The notes below the pieces were generated by a model, which did not search any database, was not told where the DNA came from, and worked only from the letters and a program-made list of their open reading frames with translations. Below, piece after piece: positions 24,444-32,321 of a stretch of 64,000 nt of DNA. Each line of letters starts with the position of its first letter. The first letter of the stretch is position 1. Both the position numbers and the translations under genes were made by a program. The DNA is taken from NCBI GenBank assembly GCA_947479085.1, contig CANJYB010000002.1, positions 231,023 through 295,022 of the forward strand. The letters run 5' to 3'. The DNA comes from Bacteroidota bacterium. Lineage in GTDB: Bacteria; Bacteroidota; Bacteroidia; 2-12-FULL-35-15.

Positions 24444-25833
24444 TGTTTTTTACTTTTACTATTTGAGCCATCATTTCGGCTTCCATAACTGGTTTATTAT
24501 TCACATAAGCAATTCCTTTCATGTGGCAGATTCCTCTCCTGATAGGTGTTACCAGTTTTAAATCAAAAACAACGGTATCGCCCGGAATAACCTGGCTGCG
24601 GAATTTAACGCCATCTATTTTCATGAAAAAAGTAAGGTAATTTTCAGGATCCGGAACTGTTTTTAAAATCAGTACTCCTCCGGTTTGTGCCATTGCTTCA
24701 ATTAACAATACACCTGGCATTACCGGGTTTTCCGGAAAATGTCCTTTGAAAAATTCCTCATTCATGGTTACATTTTTTACTCCAACAACTGATTCAGGAG
24801 TAATGTCCATTATTTTATCAATCAATAAAAACGGCTGACGGTGAGGAAGCAATTTTTGAATATCATAAATATTTAAAACTGCAGGTTTGTTTAAATCAAA
24901 AGTAGGATTCCCTTTCTTTTTTGATTTAATAAGTTCCTTAATTTTTTTTGCAAATGCAACATTCCCGGCATGCCCCGGACGAGCTGCCAATACATGCATT
25001 TTTAAAGGGGTGCCCACTAAGGCAAGATCTCCAACTATGTCTAATAATTTATGACGGGCCGGTTCGTTAAAGAAATGCAGCACGGTGTTATTAAGAACAC
25101 CCTTACCTTTTATTTCCACATCTTCTCTGTGAAACACTTTTTGTAAATGTGCAATTTGTTCTTTCGAAATTTCCTTATCAACCAATACAATTGCATTGTT
25201 TAAATCCCCACCTTTTATTAGGTTATGTGCAAGTAGCGCTTCCAGTTCATGCAGGAACACAAAAGTTCTGCACATGGCTATTTCTGTTTTAAACTCCCCT
25301 ACATTATAAATATGGGCATGTTGCGTTCCCAGTACGTCCGAATTGTAATCTACCATTACGGTAACTCGGAACTCATCCTGAGGAACAGCAAGCATTTCAA
25401 CATTTTTTACTTTATCTTCAAAAGTTAAATTTTCTGTCAATTCAAAATAGATACGCTCAGCATCCTGTTCTATAATTTCCGCTTGTTGCAATACTTTAAT
25501 AAAAGGCATTGAACTTCCATCCATTATTGGCATTTCCGGACCATCCAACTGAATCATACAGTTGTCAATTTCCATTCCTACAAGTGCAGCCAGCACATGT
25601 TCTGTGGTATGCACTTTCGCTCCGTTTTGCTCCAGGGTAGTTCCTCGTGAGGTATCCACCACATTGTCCACATCGGCATCTATGATAGGATTATCAGGTA
25701 AATCTACACGCTGAAATTTATAACCATGGTTTTCGGGAGCAGGAACAAAGGTAAGGTTTACCTGTTTTCCTGTATGTAAACCAACTCCTGAAATGGATAC
25801 TGGGTTCTTGATGGTTTGCTGTTTAACACTCAT
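24415..25833 (-). CDS. lpxC-fabZ: bifunctional LpxC deacetylase / FabZ dehydratase
   Basis: A 472-residue fusion typical of Bacteroidota. Residues 1-~305 are LpxC, the zinc deacetylase that commits UDP-3-O-acyl-GlcNAc to lipid A. Zinc ligands are visible in VHTTEHVLAALVG and ARHKLLDIVGDLAL, and MDGSSMPF is a conserved substrate loop. Residues ~320-472 are FabZ, the 3-hydroxyacyl-ACP dehydratase of fatty acid synthesis, with LLPHRQPFLLIDKI and FKGHFPENPVMPGVLLIEAM carrying the catalytic His and Glu. The fusion links the lipid A and fatty acid routes, which compete for 3-hydroxyacyl-ACP. It is followed by lpxA with a 29-bp overlap and preceded by the HD hydrolase gene with a 149-bp gap. Confidence 0.96.
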   Translation of the reverse strand: MSVKQQTIKNPVSISGVGLHTGKQVNLTFVPAPENHGYKFQRVDLPDNPIIDADVDNVVDTSRGTTLEQNGAKVHTTEHVLAALVGMEIDNCMIQLDGPEMPIMDGSSMPFIKVLQQAEIIEQDAERIYFELTENLTFEDKVKNVEMLAVPQDEFRVTVMVDYNSDVLGTQHAHIYNVGEFKTEIAMCRTFVFLHELEALLAHNLIKGGDLNNAIVLVDKEISKEQIAHLQKVFHREDVEIKGKGVLNNTVLHFFNEPARHKLLDIVGDLALVGTPLKMHVLAARPGHAGNVAFAKKIKELIKSKKKGNPTFDLNKPAVLNIYDIQKLLPHRQPFLLIDKIMDITPESVVGVKNVTMNEEFFKGHFPENPVMPGVLLIEAMAQTGGVLILKTVPDPENYLTFFMKIDGVKFRSQVIPGDTVVFDLKLVTPIRRGICHMKGIAYVNNKPVMEAEMMAQIVKVKNNEPTLVHTS

Positions 25834-25906
25834 TATAATCTTTTTCTATTCGTAATTTTTAATTCTGTTCTTTAACTTGCAGTATAATTACTGTTTTTAA
25901 AGTTTC

Positions 25907-25914
25907 CAAATTTA
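25907..25914 (-). promoter_or_regulatory. -7 box (TAAATTTG) upstream of lpxC-fabZ
   Basis: TAAATTTG on the minus strand matches TAnnTTTG, 73 bp before the lpxC ATG. A TTG lies 17 nt further upstream, slightly too close for the usual -33 spacing, so the call is tentative. Confidence 0.35.
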
Positions 25915-25982
25915 TACAATTTATTTACCCGCAAGCCTTTTGATTATTATTTTATTTAATAAACAGGGCAAAGCAACCTCAA

Positions 25983-27212
25983 TTATTTAGGATAACAGAA
26001 GTAGTATTTTTTTACCGTTTTAGTTAATGCATCAATATTGAGCTGGTCCGAAGCATCCGTAATATCTGTTATCTTCCCGTCTTTAGATAAAATATTGATA
26101 CGTATCTTATCGGCCCGGTAAGCATCATTGGTTACATCTCCTGAAAACACAAAATAATTTACTTCTTTATTAGTAAGGTGGTATTGTTTCTTTATTTTCT
26201 CCCTTATTGGTTTTATTGTTTCTGGCTTAAAGGGTTGGTTTTGTAACTGAACTTTAAAAAGTTTCCGGTTTAACAATTGTTTGCAAAGCATGGATAGTAC
26301 CACATCTTTATGGTTCACCCAGACTTTTACGGAAGTGGTAATATCATTGTCATCCAATTGTGCAAACCATTCCAGGAGGTCAGGTTTTTCAATAAAATCC
26401 TTTTTGCTGTATTTATGATATAAGAAAATCCTTAAAGCCGGGGTACAGAATAATTCTTCCTTTTTTTCTGCCAACTCTTTGGCTCTTGTAAGTATGTTGA
26501 CTAATAAGCTTTCCGCGCTCAACACTGTTTTATGCAGATAAACCTGCCAATACATCAGCCTTCGGGCAATAATGAATTTTTCTATGGAATAAATTCCTTT
26601 TGCTTCCACTGCCAGTTCATCATTTACAACGTTCAGCATTTTAATAATTCGGTCCGAACTGATAACTCCTTCGGAGACGCCTGTAAAAAAGCTATCCCGC
26701 ATCAGGTAATCCAATCTGTCCATGTCCAGCTGGCTGGAAACTAATTGATGAAGAAACTTTTTAGGATATTTATTCTGAAATATTTTTATTGCCAATGATA
26801 ATTCGCCATTAAACTCTTTGTTAAGGCGATTCATAAATAATTCCGAAAGTGTTTCGTGAGTGATATTATTTACAATGCTATGTTCTAATGCGTGCGAAAA
26901 AGGTCCGTGACCTATATCGTGCAGCAATATAGCAATGGTAACTCCTTTTGCTTCTTCTTCTGTTATTTCATTTCCTTTCGAACGCAGCACTTCTATGGCC
27001 TGCCCCATCAGGTGCATGGCACCCATGGCATGATGAAAACGCGTGTGCAATGCTCCCGGATAAACAAGGTTGGTTAAGCCCAATTGTTTTATTCTTCTCA
27101 GTCGCTGAAAGTAAGAATGGTCTATCAAATCAAATATGATTTCGAAGGGAAGTGAAACGAATCCGTAAACAGGGTCGTTGAATATTTTTAGTTTGTTTGA
27201 AAATGAATTCAT
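25983..27212 (-). CDS. HD-domain phosphohydrolase (dGTPase-like)
   Basis: A 409-residue HD-superfamily hydrolase, started at the ATG at 27212 (MNSFSNKLKIFNDPVYGFVS). The metal-binding residues of the HD fold are visible: HTRFHHAMGAMHL, ILLHDIGHGPFSHALEH and, further on, SQLDMDRLDYLMRDS. This set matches the dNTPase/SAMHD1-like group, which cleaves dNTPs to nucleoside and triphosphate, but the substrate of the Bacteroidota members is not established. The gene sits just upstream of lpxC-fabZ, a conserved placement in this phylum, without an obvious biochemical link. A TATCTTTG box ends 6 nt before the ATG, implying an almost leaderless message. Confidence 0.88.
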   Translation of the reverse strand: MNSFSNKLKIFNDPVYGFVSLPFEIIFDLIDHSYFQRLRRIKQLGLTNLVYPGALHTRFHHAMGAMHLMGQAIEVLRSKGNEITEEEAKGVTIAILLHDIGHGPFSHALEHSIVNNITHETLSELFMNRLNKEFNGELSLAIKIFQNKYPKKFLHQLVSSQLDMDRLDYLMRDSFFTGVSEGVISSDRIIKMLNVVNDELAVEAKGIYSIEKFIIARRLMYWQVYLHKTVLSAESLLVNILTRAKELAEKKEELFCTPALRIFLYHKYSKKDFIEKPDLLEWFAQLDDNDITTSVKVWVNHKDVVLSMLCKQLLNRKLFKVQLQNQPFKPETIKPIREKIKKQYHLTNKEVNYFVFSGDVTNDAYRADKIRINILSKDGKITDITDASDQLNIDALTKTVKKYYFCYPK

Positions 27213-27218
27213 AGGGTG

Positions 27219-27226
27219 CAAAGATA
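27219..27226 (-). promoter_or_regulatory. -7 box (TATCTTTG) abutting the HD hydrolase start
   Basis: A perfect TAnnTTTG on the minus strand with only 6 nt between it and the ATG at 27212. It excludes the in-frame TTG start 9 nt upstream. No clear -33 element. Confidence 0.45.
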
Positions 27227-27315
27227 ATTTATCTTTTTTTAACTATCACCCTGCAATAAAATCTTCTTTCCTTTGTTTTATATATTGTACTTTTATAACC
27301 TAAACTAAATAACGT

Positions 27316-28869
27316 ATGGAAAGAATTCAAATTTTATGGGCCGATGATGAAATGGATTTACTCAAGCCTCATTTATTATTTTTAAAGGATAAAGGTTACG
27401 ATGTGATAACTGCCACCAGCGGAGATGAAGCATTGGAACTAGCTGATAAGAATGATTTTGCGGTGGTGTTGCTGGATGAAAACATGCCCGGTATTTCCGG
27501 ATTGGAAACGCTCACGCGCCTGAAATCAAAGCATTCCGGCATTCCGGTAATTATGATTACCAAAAGCGAAGAAGAGCATTTGATGGAAGATGCCATAGGT
27601 TCCAAAATTTCGGACTACCTGATAAAGCCTGTTAATCCTAACCAGATTCTTCTTTCTCTTAAAAAAACGTTGGACAAGAACCGATTGATTTCTGAAAAAA
27701 CAAATTCAAGTTATGCACAACAGTTTCGCCAGATAGGCATGACCATGAGCGACCGCCTTACCTGGGCCGAATGGGCAGAGCTTTACAGAAAGCTGGTGTA
27801 TTGGGAGTTGGAGCTGGACAAAAGCAATGACGAAGGGATGTCGGAGATGCTGCAAACACAGAAGGTGGAGGCCAACAAAATTTTTTGCAAGTTTTTTGAA
27901 AATAACTATATAGGTTGGCTAAAAGGCAAGGGCACCAATGCTCCGCTTTTTTCGCATAATCTTATTAATGAAAAAGTGCTACCGCTGCTTGAAAAACCTG
28001 AACCTGTATTTTTAATTCTGATAGATAATTTAAGGTTCGACCAATGGAGAATTATTCAACCGTTCATTGCTGAATATTTTAAAATAGAAGCGGAGGAAAT
28101 GTACAGCTGTATTTTGCCTTCCGTTACACATTACGCCCGGAATGCAATGTTTGCCGGATTAATGCCTTCTGAAATTCAAAAGAGGTATCCGCAGTATTGG
28201 GTAAGTGAAGGGTCGGAAGAAGGGAGAAATGAACACGAAGCACAACTACTTGCAGAACAACTGAAGCGATTGGGTAAGGATGTAAAGATGGGTTATAAAA
28301 AAGTTACTCAGAATCATTTGGGCAAAAAGCTCGTGGACAATATGAATAACCTGATGCAGAATAAACTCAATGTGATTGTATATAATTTTGTGGATATTCT
28401 TTCTCATTCGCGTACCGAAATGGAATTTGTACGCGAACTGACCTCTGACGGAAAGGCTTATCGTTCCATCACTTCCTCTTGGTTTAATAATTCCCCCTTG
28501 CTGGAGATGATTAAATACATTGCGTCAAAAAAAGGAAGGATGGTAATCACCACCGACCATGGAAGTATACAGGTAAAACAGCCCAGCACCTTTTCCGGTC
28601 CCAAGGAGCTCAACGCGAACTTAAGATATAAAACAGGAAGAGGCATGTCTATGGAATCGAGGGATGTGTTTTTTATTAAAAATCCGAGCGATGCTTTCTT
28701 ACCGGAGGATTCTATGGGTTATAATTTTGCTTTTGCAAAGGAAGATAATTACCTGGTTTATCAAAATGGATTTAATAAAATTGTTTCTATTTATAAAAAT
28801 TCCTTTCAGCATGGCGGTCTTTCTATGGAAGAAACGATGGTGCCCGTAATTACTTTGTCAGCAAAATAA
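27316..28869 (+). CDS. porX: type IX secretion response regulator PorX (receiver + PglZ domain)
   Basis: A 517-residue PorX. Residues 1-120 are a CheY-like receiver with acidic residues Asp10/Asp11, phosphoacceptor Asp54 (VVLLDENMPG) and Lys104-Pro105 (YLIKPVN). A helical linker follows, then a PglZ alkaline-phosphatase-like domain at ~residues 220-517 with metal-binding motifs such as LILIDNLRFDQWR, LPSVTHYARNAMF, NFVDILSHSR and TTDHGSIQV. In Porphyromonas, PorX works with the kinase PorY and an ECF sigma factor to control T9SS genes. The kinase partner is not in this window. At least four T9SS cargo genes in the window are presumably under the system it governs. Confidence 0.93.
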   Translation: MERIQILWADDEMDLLKPHLLFLKDKGYDVITATSGDEALELADKNDFAVVLLDENMPGISGLETLTRLKSKHSGIPVIMITKSEEEHLMEDAIGSKISDYLIKPVNPNQILLSLKKTLDKNRLISEKTNSSYAQQFRQIGMTMSDRLTWAEWAELYRKLVYWELELDKSNDEGMSEMLQTQKVEANKIFCKFFENNYIGWLKGKGTNAPLFSHNLINEKVLPLLEKPEPVFLILIDNLRFDQWRIIQPFIAEYFKIEAEEMYSCILPSVTHYARNAMFAGLMPSEIQKRYPQYWVSEGSEEGRNEHEAQLLAEQLKRLGKDVKMGYKKVTQNHLGKKLVDNMNNLMQNKLNVIVYNFVDILSHSRTEMEFVRELTSDGKAYRSITSSWFNNSPLLEMIKYIASKKGRMVITTDHGSIQVKQPSTFSGPKELNANLRYKTGRGMSMESRDVFFIKNPSDAFLPEDSMGYNFAFAKEDNYLVYQNGFNKIVSIYKNSFQHGGLSMEETMVPVITLSAK

Positions 28870-28892
28870 ATAAGTAGTCTTTTGTAATCACT

Positions 28893-28917
28893 ATCCCCTC
28901 TGCTTTGCAGAGGGGAT
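28893..28917. repeat. 11-bp hairpin between porX and tsaE
   Basis: ATCCCCTCTGC, TTT, GCAGAGGGGAT forms a perfect 11-bp stem in the 65-bp gap. The core resembles a shrunken family A repeat. No U-run follows, so read-through from porX into tsaE is likely but may be reduced. Confidence 0.5.
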
Positions 28918-28934
28918 GCTAAATAAATAAAACA

Positions 28935-29351
28935 ATGGAAATGTTAATTGAAATAATGCGCCCCGGGGGAGTTTCGGTAGCAGCCATGCAACTTCTCGAG
29001 TCTTTTCCCGATAAAAAAATCTTTGCTTTTTATGGCGAAATGGGTGTGGGCAAAACCACATTGATTACTGCTATTTGCAAAGAGCTCGGTGTAACAGATG
29101 GCATCTCATCTCCCACTTTTTCCTTAGTCAATGAATATAAATCTGCCAAAGGCGAAAAGATTTTTCACTTCGATTTTTACCGCATCAAATCCATAAGCGA
29201 AGCTTACGACATGGGTTATGAAGATTATTTTTACACCAATGCCTATTGCTTTATCGAGTGGCCCGAAAAGATAGAAGAACTGCTTCCGGAAAATTGCATC
29301 AAAATAAAAATGAGCAAGAAAGGAGAGGCAAGGGTTTTATTAATGGAATAA
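28935..29351 (+). CDS. tsaE: tRNA t6A biosynthesis ATPase TsaE
   Basis: A 138-residue P-loop protein of the TsaE (YjeE) family, which energises the TsaB-TsaD-TsaE complex that makes threonylcarbamoyl-adenosine at tRNA position 37. Walker A is FYGEMGVGKTTLITAIC (residues ~33-49). SSPTFSLVNEY is the family switch motif, FHFDFYRI follows, and YCFIEWPEKIEELLP near the C terminus contains the conserved Glu-Trp-Pro. Length and motifs match the family. It lies 65 bp behind porX, a linkage seen in other Bacteroidota. Confidence 0.95.
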   Translation: MEMLIEIMRPGGVSVAAMQLLESFPDKKIFAFYGEMGVGKTTLITAICKELGVTDGISSPTFSLVNEYKSAKGEKIFHFDFYRIKSISEAYDMGYEDYFYTNAYCFIEWPEKIEELLPENCIKIKMSKKGEARVLLME

Positions 29352-29692
29352 CCAACACCCCTCTCTATCTCTCCCCGAAGGGGAGAGGAAGCCAGGACTT
29401 AAAAAGCGTCAACTAAAAAATCCGTATATTTGCTCTTGCCGCCTCACCCCCGGCCCCTCTCCAAAGGAGAGGGGGGCCAGTGTGTGACGTTCTGATTTAA
29501 AAAATATTGTTTATAATTTTCGTTAACCTTTTCTATATTTATTCTATTAGGTCCCTTACTTCCGGAAGCACCCCCTCTCCTTTGGAGAGGGGATAAAGGG
29601 GTGAGGCGGTTTTATTCAAAACTTATCTTTCAACGTCCCCTATTTCCGGCAGCACCCTCTCCCCTTCGGGGAGAGGATTAAGGAGAGGGGTG
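29352..29692. repeat. cluster of four family A palindromic repeats
   Basis: Copies at about 29353-29393, 29441-29482, 29559-29606 and 29644-29692, alternately in opposite orientation, fill nearly the whole gap between tsaE and the unknown gene at 29694. Each has the CCCCTCTCC-GGAGAGGGG stem and a CCTCACCCC or GGGGTGAGG tag. Some carry CCGGAAGC just outside, as in the copies at 5761 and 30840. No gene is present. Confidence 0.8.
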
Positions 29693-29693
29693 A

Positions 29694-30626
29694 TTACACC
29701 CCCACCATCCGCACCGTTACATTATACACCGTTACTCCTGTAGTGAAATTAACCACCACCGTATTTTCCACAAAACCCGGGTGGTTGGTAACCAAGGTAG
29801 CCAGGTCGGCAACAGTAGTTTTAATTTGTTCTACACCATCAGCCGTTGAAATATGAGTAGTATCTCCTTCCACAAAATGGGTGGAAGCTCCGCCAATTGG
29901 CGTTCCATCGGCATCTTTCACCACCTCCAGATTAATGGTTACTTCCACATCGCTAACATACACCACACCCCATGGGCGGCATTTGTCGCGCTTGGTAGGG
30001 GCCGGAAGCTCGTTGTAAAAGGTTTCCGACTCGTCCCACACTTTTAAAATTACTGCATCCGCTTCTGTGCGCAGGTTGGTACGAACAAGCAATGAGGCTT
30101 TCCATGCAGCAGTTTTCACTTCCTGATCATTATTAGCGTTTACAAAAGCGGTAAGTGCAGTGCTTACTTCGGCAGCCGTAGGATTAGCCATAGCAGCACC
30201 ACCAGCAGTTACTCTGCGTCCGTCCCCATCCACAATGCGGTTTCCCCACAGTATAATATCTTCTTCAGTGGTAATAGGCGGAAGCGCATCACTGTTTATA
30301 TCAATATAAAAAAATGCACGCTGTTCGGCAGTGTACACATCGCGTTCCACACCCATATTAAACACCATAATAAAATGGCGAATAAACAGCGATGCCGTAA
30401 TTTTTGTACTTTCCACCAGGCTGGTAGCTGTGGTTTTGTTATACTCGTCCGTCTGAATAGTATCGTTGGCATTTTTCCAACTTATAAATAGTGCATTGAG
30501 CCTTGTTTTGGTTGCTAATGTTAGTGTTACTTCGGCAGGTATCACTATTCCTAATTCCCTTTTGGCCTTGTTAATGGCTACAGTACGTTCTTCGTCTGTT
30601 CTTGGTAATTTTCTTGTTACTCCCAT
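29694..30626 (-). CDS. hypothetical protein
   Basis: A 310-residue soluble protein that I do not recognise. It starts MGVTRKLPRTDEERTVAINK with no signal peptide. The first ~200 residues are mainly helical and rich in Ala, Thr and charged residues (ASLFIRHFIMVFNMGVERDV). After the motif RDKCRPWGVVYVSD the last ~90 residues look beta-rich, and the protein ends TGVTVYNVTVRMVGV. The stop codon lies 2 bp from a family A repeat. The setting resembles the unknown gene at 5946-6779: minus strand, repeats immediately downstream, and a small regulator-sized gene about 0.6-0.8 kb upstream. Function unknown. Confidence 0.65.
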   Translation of the reverse strand: MGVTRKLPRTDEERTVAINKAKRELGIVIPAEVTLTLATKTRLNALFISWKNANDTIQTDEYNKTTATSLVESTKITASLFIRHFIMVFNMGVERDVYTAEQRAFFYIDINSDALPPITTEEDIILWGNRIVDGDGRRVTAGGAAMANPTAAEVSTALTAFVNANNDQEVKTAAWKASLLVRTNLRTEADAVILKVWDESETFYNELPAPTKRDKCRPWGVVYVSDVEVTINLEVVKDADGTPIGGASTHFVEGDTTHISTADGVEQIKTTVADLATLVTNHPGFVENTVVVNFTTGVTVYNVTVRMVGV

Positions 30627-30744
30627 AATTTTAATTGATTTAGTTTATTTATTAATTGTTTATTTATTGGTTTTAGTAATTTTTCATTTTAATGTTTTAT
30701 GTTGTCTGTGCTTAAAAACACAGTAGTGATGCTCTCTTCACCAA

Positions 30745-30897
30745 GACCTCACCCCTTTATCCCATCTCCTTGAAAGAAGGAGAGGGGGCAGGACGAAGGT
30801 TATCTTAAAAGTTCTTTCGCTTTTTAATACTTTGCACTTCCGGAAGCGTCACCCCTCTCCTTCCTTCAAGGAGAGGGGCCGGGGGTGAGGTATAACA
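30745..30897. repeat. family A palindromic repeats (inverted pair)
   Basis: Two copies, about 30749-30795 and 30840-30893, in opposite orientation, each with the GAAGGAGAGGGG or CCCCTCTCCTTCCTTC core and the CCTCACCCC or GGGGTGAGG tag. An inverted pair like this is the arrangement of REPIN-type units. The rest of 30627-31421 is AT-rich and, apart from the 42-bp repeats, holds nothing I can call. Confidence 0.75.
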
Positions 30898-31096
30898 AGC
30901 AAAACTTGTTGGTTTTCGTAACTGTTAACTCCTTCTTTTTTTTAAAACAAGCAATGCTTGTTGCCAGCTAAAATTTTTCACTTAAAGGTCAATTCTTTAT
31001 TTACCGGAACGGTAACATTTGTTTTTTTTCTGAAAATGAACCCAAACGGATGTCTTTTTGGCATATTTTTGTTAAAATGCTGATTATCAATAATGA

Positions 31097-31264
31097 CAAG
31101 TGATGTTTTTTTTTCCAAACGTCACTTGTAATTTATTGCAAGTGATGTTTTGTTTTCCAAACATTACTTGAAATTTATTTCAACCTCTCTTTTTCGGTCA
31201 AAATGTCAGTTGAAATTTCTTTCAAATTACGTTCTGAAAACAAAAACTGAATTGCAATTTCCGA
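31097..31264. repeat. 42-bp tandem repeat, four decaying copies
   Basis: Units at 31097-31138, 31139-31180, 31181-31222 and 31223-31264, each exactly 42 bp. The first two are near-identical (CAAGTGATGTTTT...CCAAAC.TCACTTG/ATTACTTG..AATTTATT). The third and fourth keep the frame of the period with many changes. Each good unit contains a dyad, CAAGTGATGTTT against AAACGTCACTTG, so it can fold into a hairpin of about 12 bp with one G-T pair. No open frame of note. Confidence 0.65.
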
Positions 31265-31421
31265 CAACCAGTATTTTGAAAAAAAATAATCACTTATTTT
31301 TTCTGTCAAAATTGGCTTTATAAAAAAAGCAACAATCGTTTTTGCTGATAACTGAATTTTTATACTTTAAAGAGCTTCAGAAATAAAACCTGATTAGAAA
31401 TTTATTTCGCAAGCGAAGTAC

Positions 31422-31844
31422 TCACTTTCTTTTTAATGGGTAAATAGTTACCGTACCATCTTGTTCATAACTTACCTTAAAATCATCCAGCCTTTTTGGG
31501 CTAAGGAGATTAAAATTAGAGTCGAAATAATCGAGCATTTCGCATAGCTCAAACACAGAAGCAGTATCCTTGTATTTCTTTATCAGGTCTATGTTTTTGC
31601 GATGTCTACTGCATAAATGCGGACAAGGGTCGATGAGTTCAATTTGTTCGTTCAAAAGAAGAAGAATGTAAGACCGGAAAGCAGGGTCATCCATTTTTTT
31701 AAAAGTGCCCCTGATGCAACTTAAAATGCGGTAACTTTTGGCATGTTTGCCGCCAGTGCATAAATTAAAAATAAGGAGCAAAATCAATTTCAGGGCTTTG
31801 TTCAGCTCTCCATGGATGGGATGTTTTTTTCTGTCAGTGCTCAT
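31422..31844 (-). CDS. hypothetical protein
   Basis: A 140-residue protein (start MSTDRKKHPIHGELNKALKL) without a signal peptide. It is helical in its first two thirds, with a hydrophobic stretch LKLILLLIFNLCTGGKH, and contains CPHLCSRHRKNIDLIKKY, where two Cys and two His could bind metal but need not. The C-terminal ~40 residues are beta-like (FKVSYEQDGTVTIYPLKRK). I know no family for it. It stands upstream of the unknown gene at 29694-30626 on the same strand, about 0.8 kb away across repeats, so co-transcription is doubtful. Confidence 0.55.
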   Translation of the reverse strand: MSTDRKKHPIHGELNKALKLILLLIFNLCTGGKHAKSYRILSCIRGTFKKMDDPAFRSYILLLLNEQIELIDPCPHLCSRHRKNIDLIKKYKDTASVFELCEMLDYFDSNFNLLSPKRLDDFKVSYEQDGTVTIYPLKRK

Positions 31845-32068
31845 AATTACAGATTTTTTAGTTTGTTAATTTTGTTGATTGCCTCATTTGTTAATAACCC
31901 CTTTAGTGGAATTAAATAACTGTTGGGCAGAGCTGTATGCTGCTCTTGTATATAAATTGACGAAGAAAATAGTAGGAAGGTTGCATCATTTTATGAAAAA
32001 ATTATACCTGAACAAGGTAGTAGTGAATGTTAATGGAAGAAAAACGCAATATCAAATTTAGCTCTCGT

Positions 32069-32235
32069 GTCCCGTAGGGACTACCTGTTTGTAGCAACAA
32101 TTTGCAAATACAATTTTTTGTACCTTAGGTACTACCCCATACTTAATTATATATGTATGTAAAATAAGGGTAGCCCCTCCGGGGCAAAATGCTATTTATT
32201 CTTTTGTTGCTACAAACAGGTAGCCCCTACGGGGC
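32069..32235. repeat. composite nested palindrome, GTTTGTAGCAACAA type
   Basis: The left arm contains CTACCTGTTTGTAGCAACAA (32081-32100) and the right arm TTGTTGCTACAAACAGGTAG (32204-32223), perfectly complementary over 20 bp. With the flanking CCGTAGGG stems the match extends over about 32 bp with two mismatches. Inner stems GTACCTTAGGTAC and GCCCCTCCGGGGC lie between. It is the same architecture as 10494 and 13783 but with a different conserved arm, so a sister family. Confidence 0.75.
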
Positions 32236-32286
32236 AAATGCGATAAACAAAAAATCAGCTAACCACCCGGAGTATTCAATAAATTG

Positions 32287-32294
32287 TATCTTTA
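32287..32294 (+). promoter_or_regulatory. -7 box (TATCTTTA)
   Basis: TATCTTTA matches TAnnTTTR, 27 bp before the ATG at 32322. It supports that ATG over the in-frame TTG at 32298. No clear -33. Confidence 0.4.
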
Positions 32295-32321
32295 CCCTTG
32301 CAAACCAAAACCTCTTTACTC

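Noticed and set aside
29352..30897. CRISPR array
   Set aside because: The repeats are palindromes with variable spacing and alternating orientation, not evenly spaced direct repeats, and no cas genes are present.
31879..32061. 60-residue plus-strand ORF before the nested palindrome
   Set aside because: Its composition is unremarkable, it has no promoter box or partner, and it ends at the border of a repeat element.
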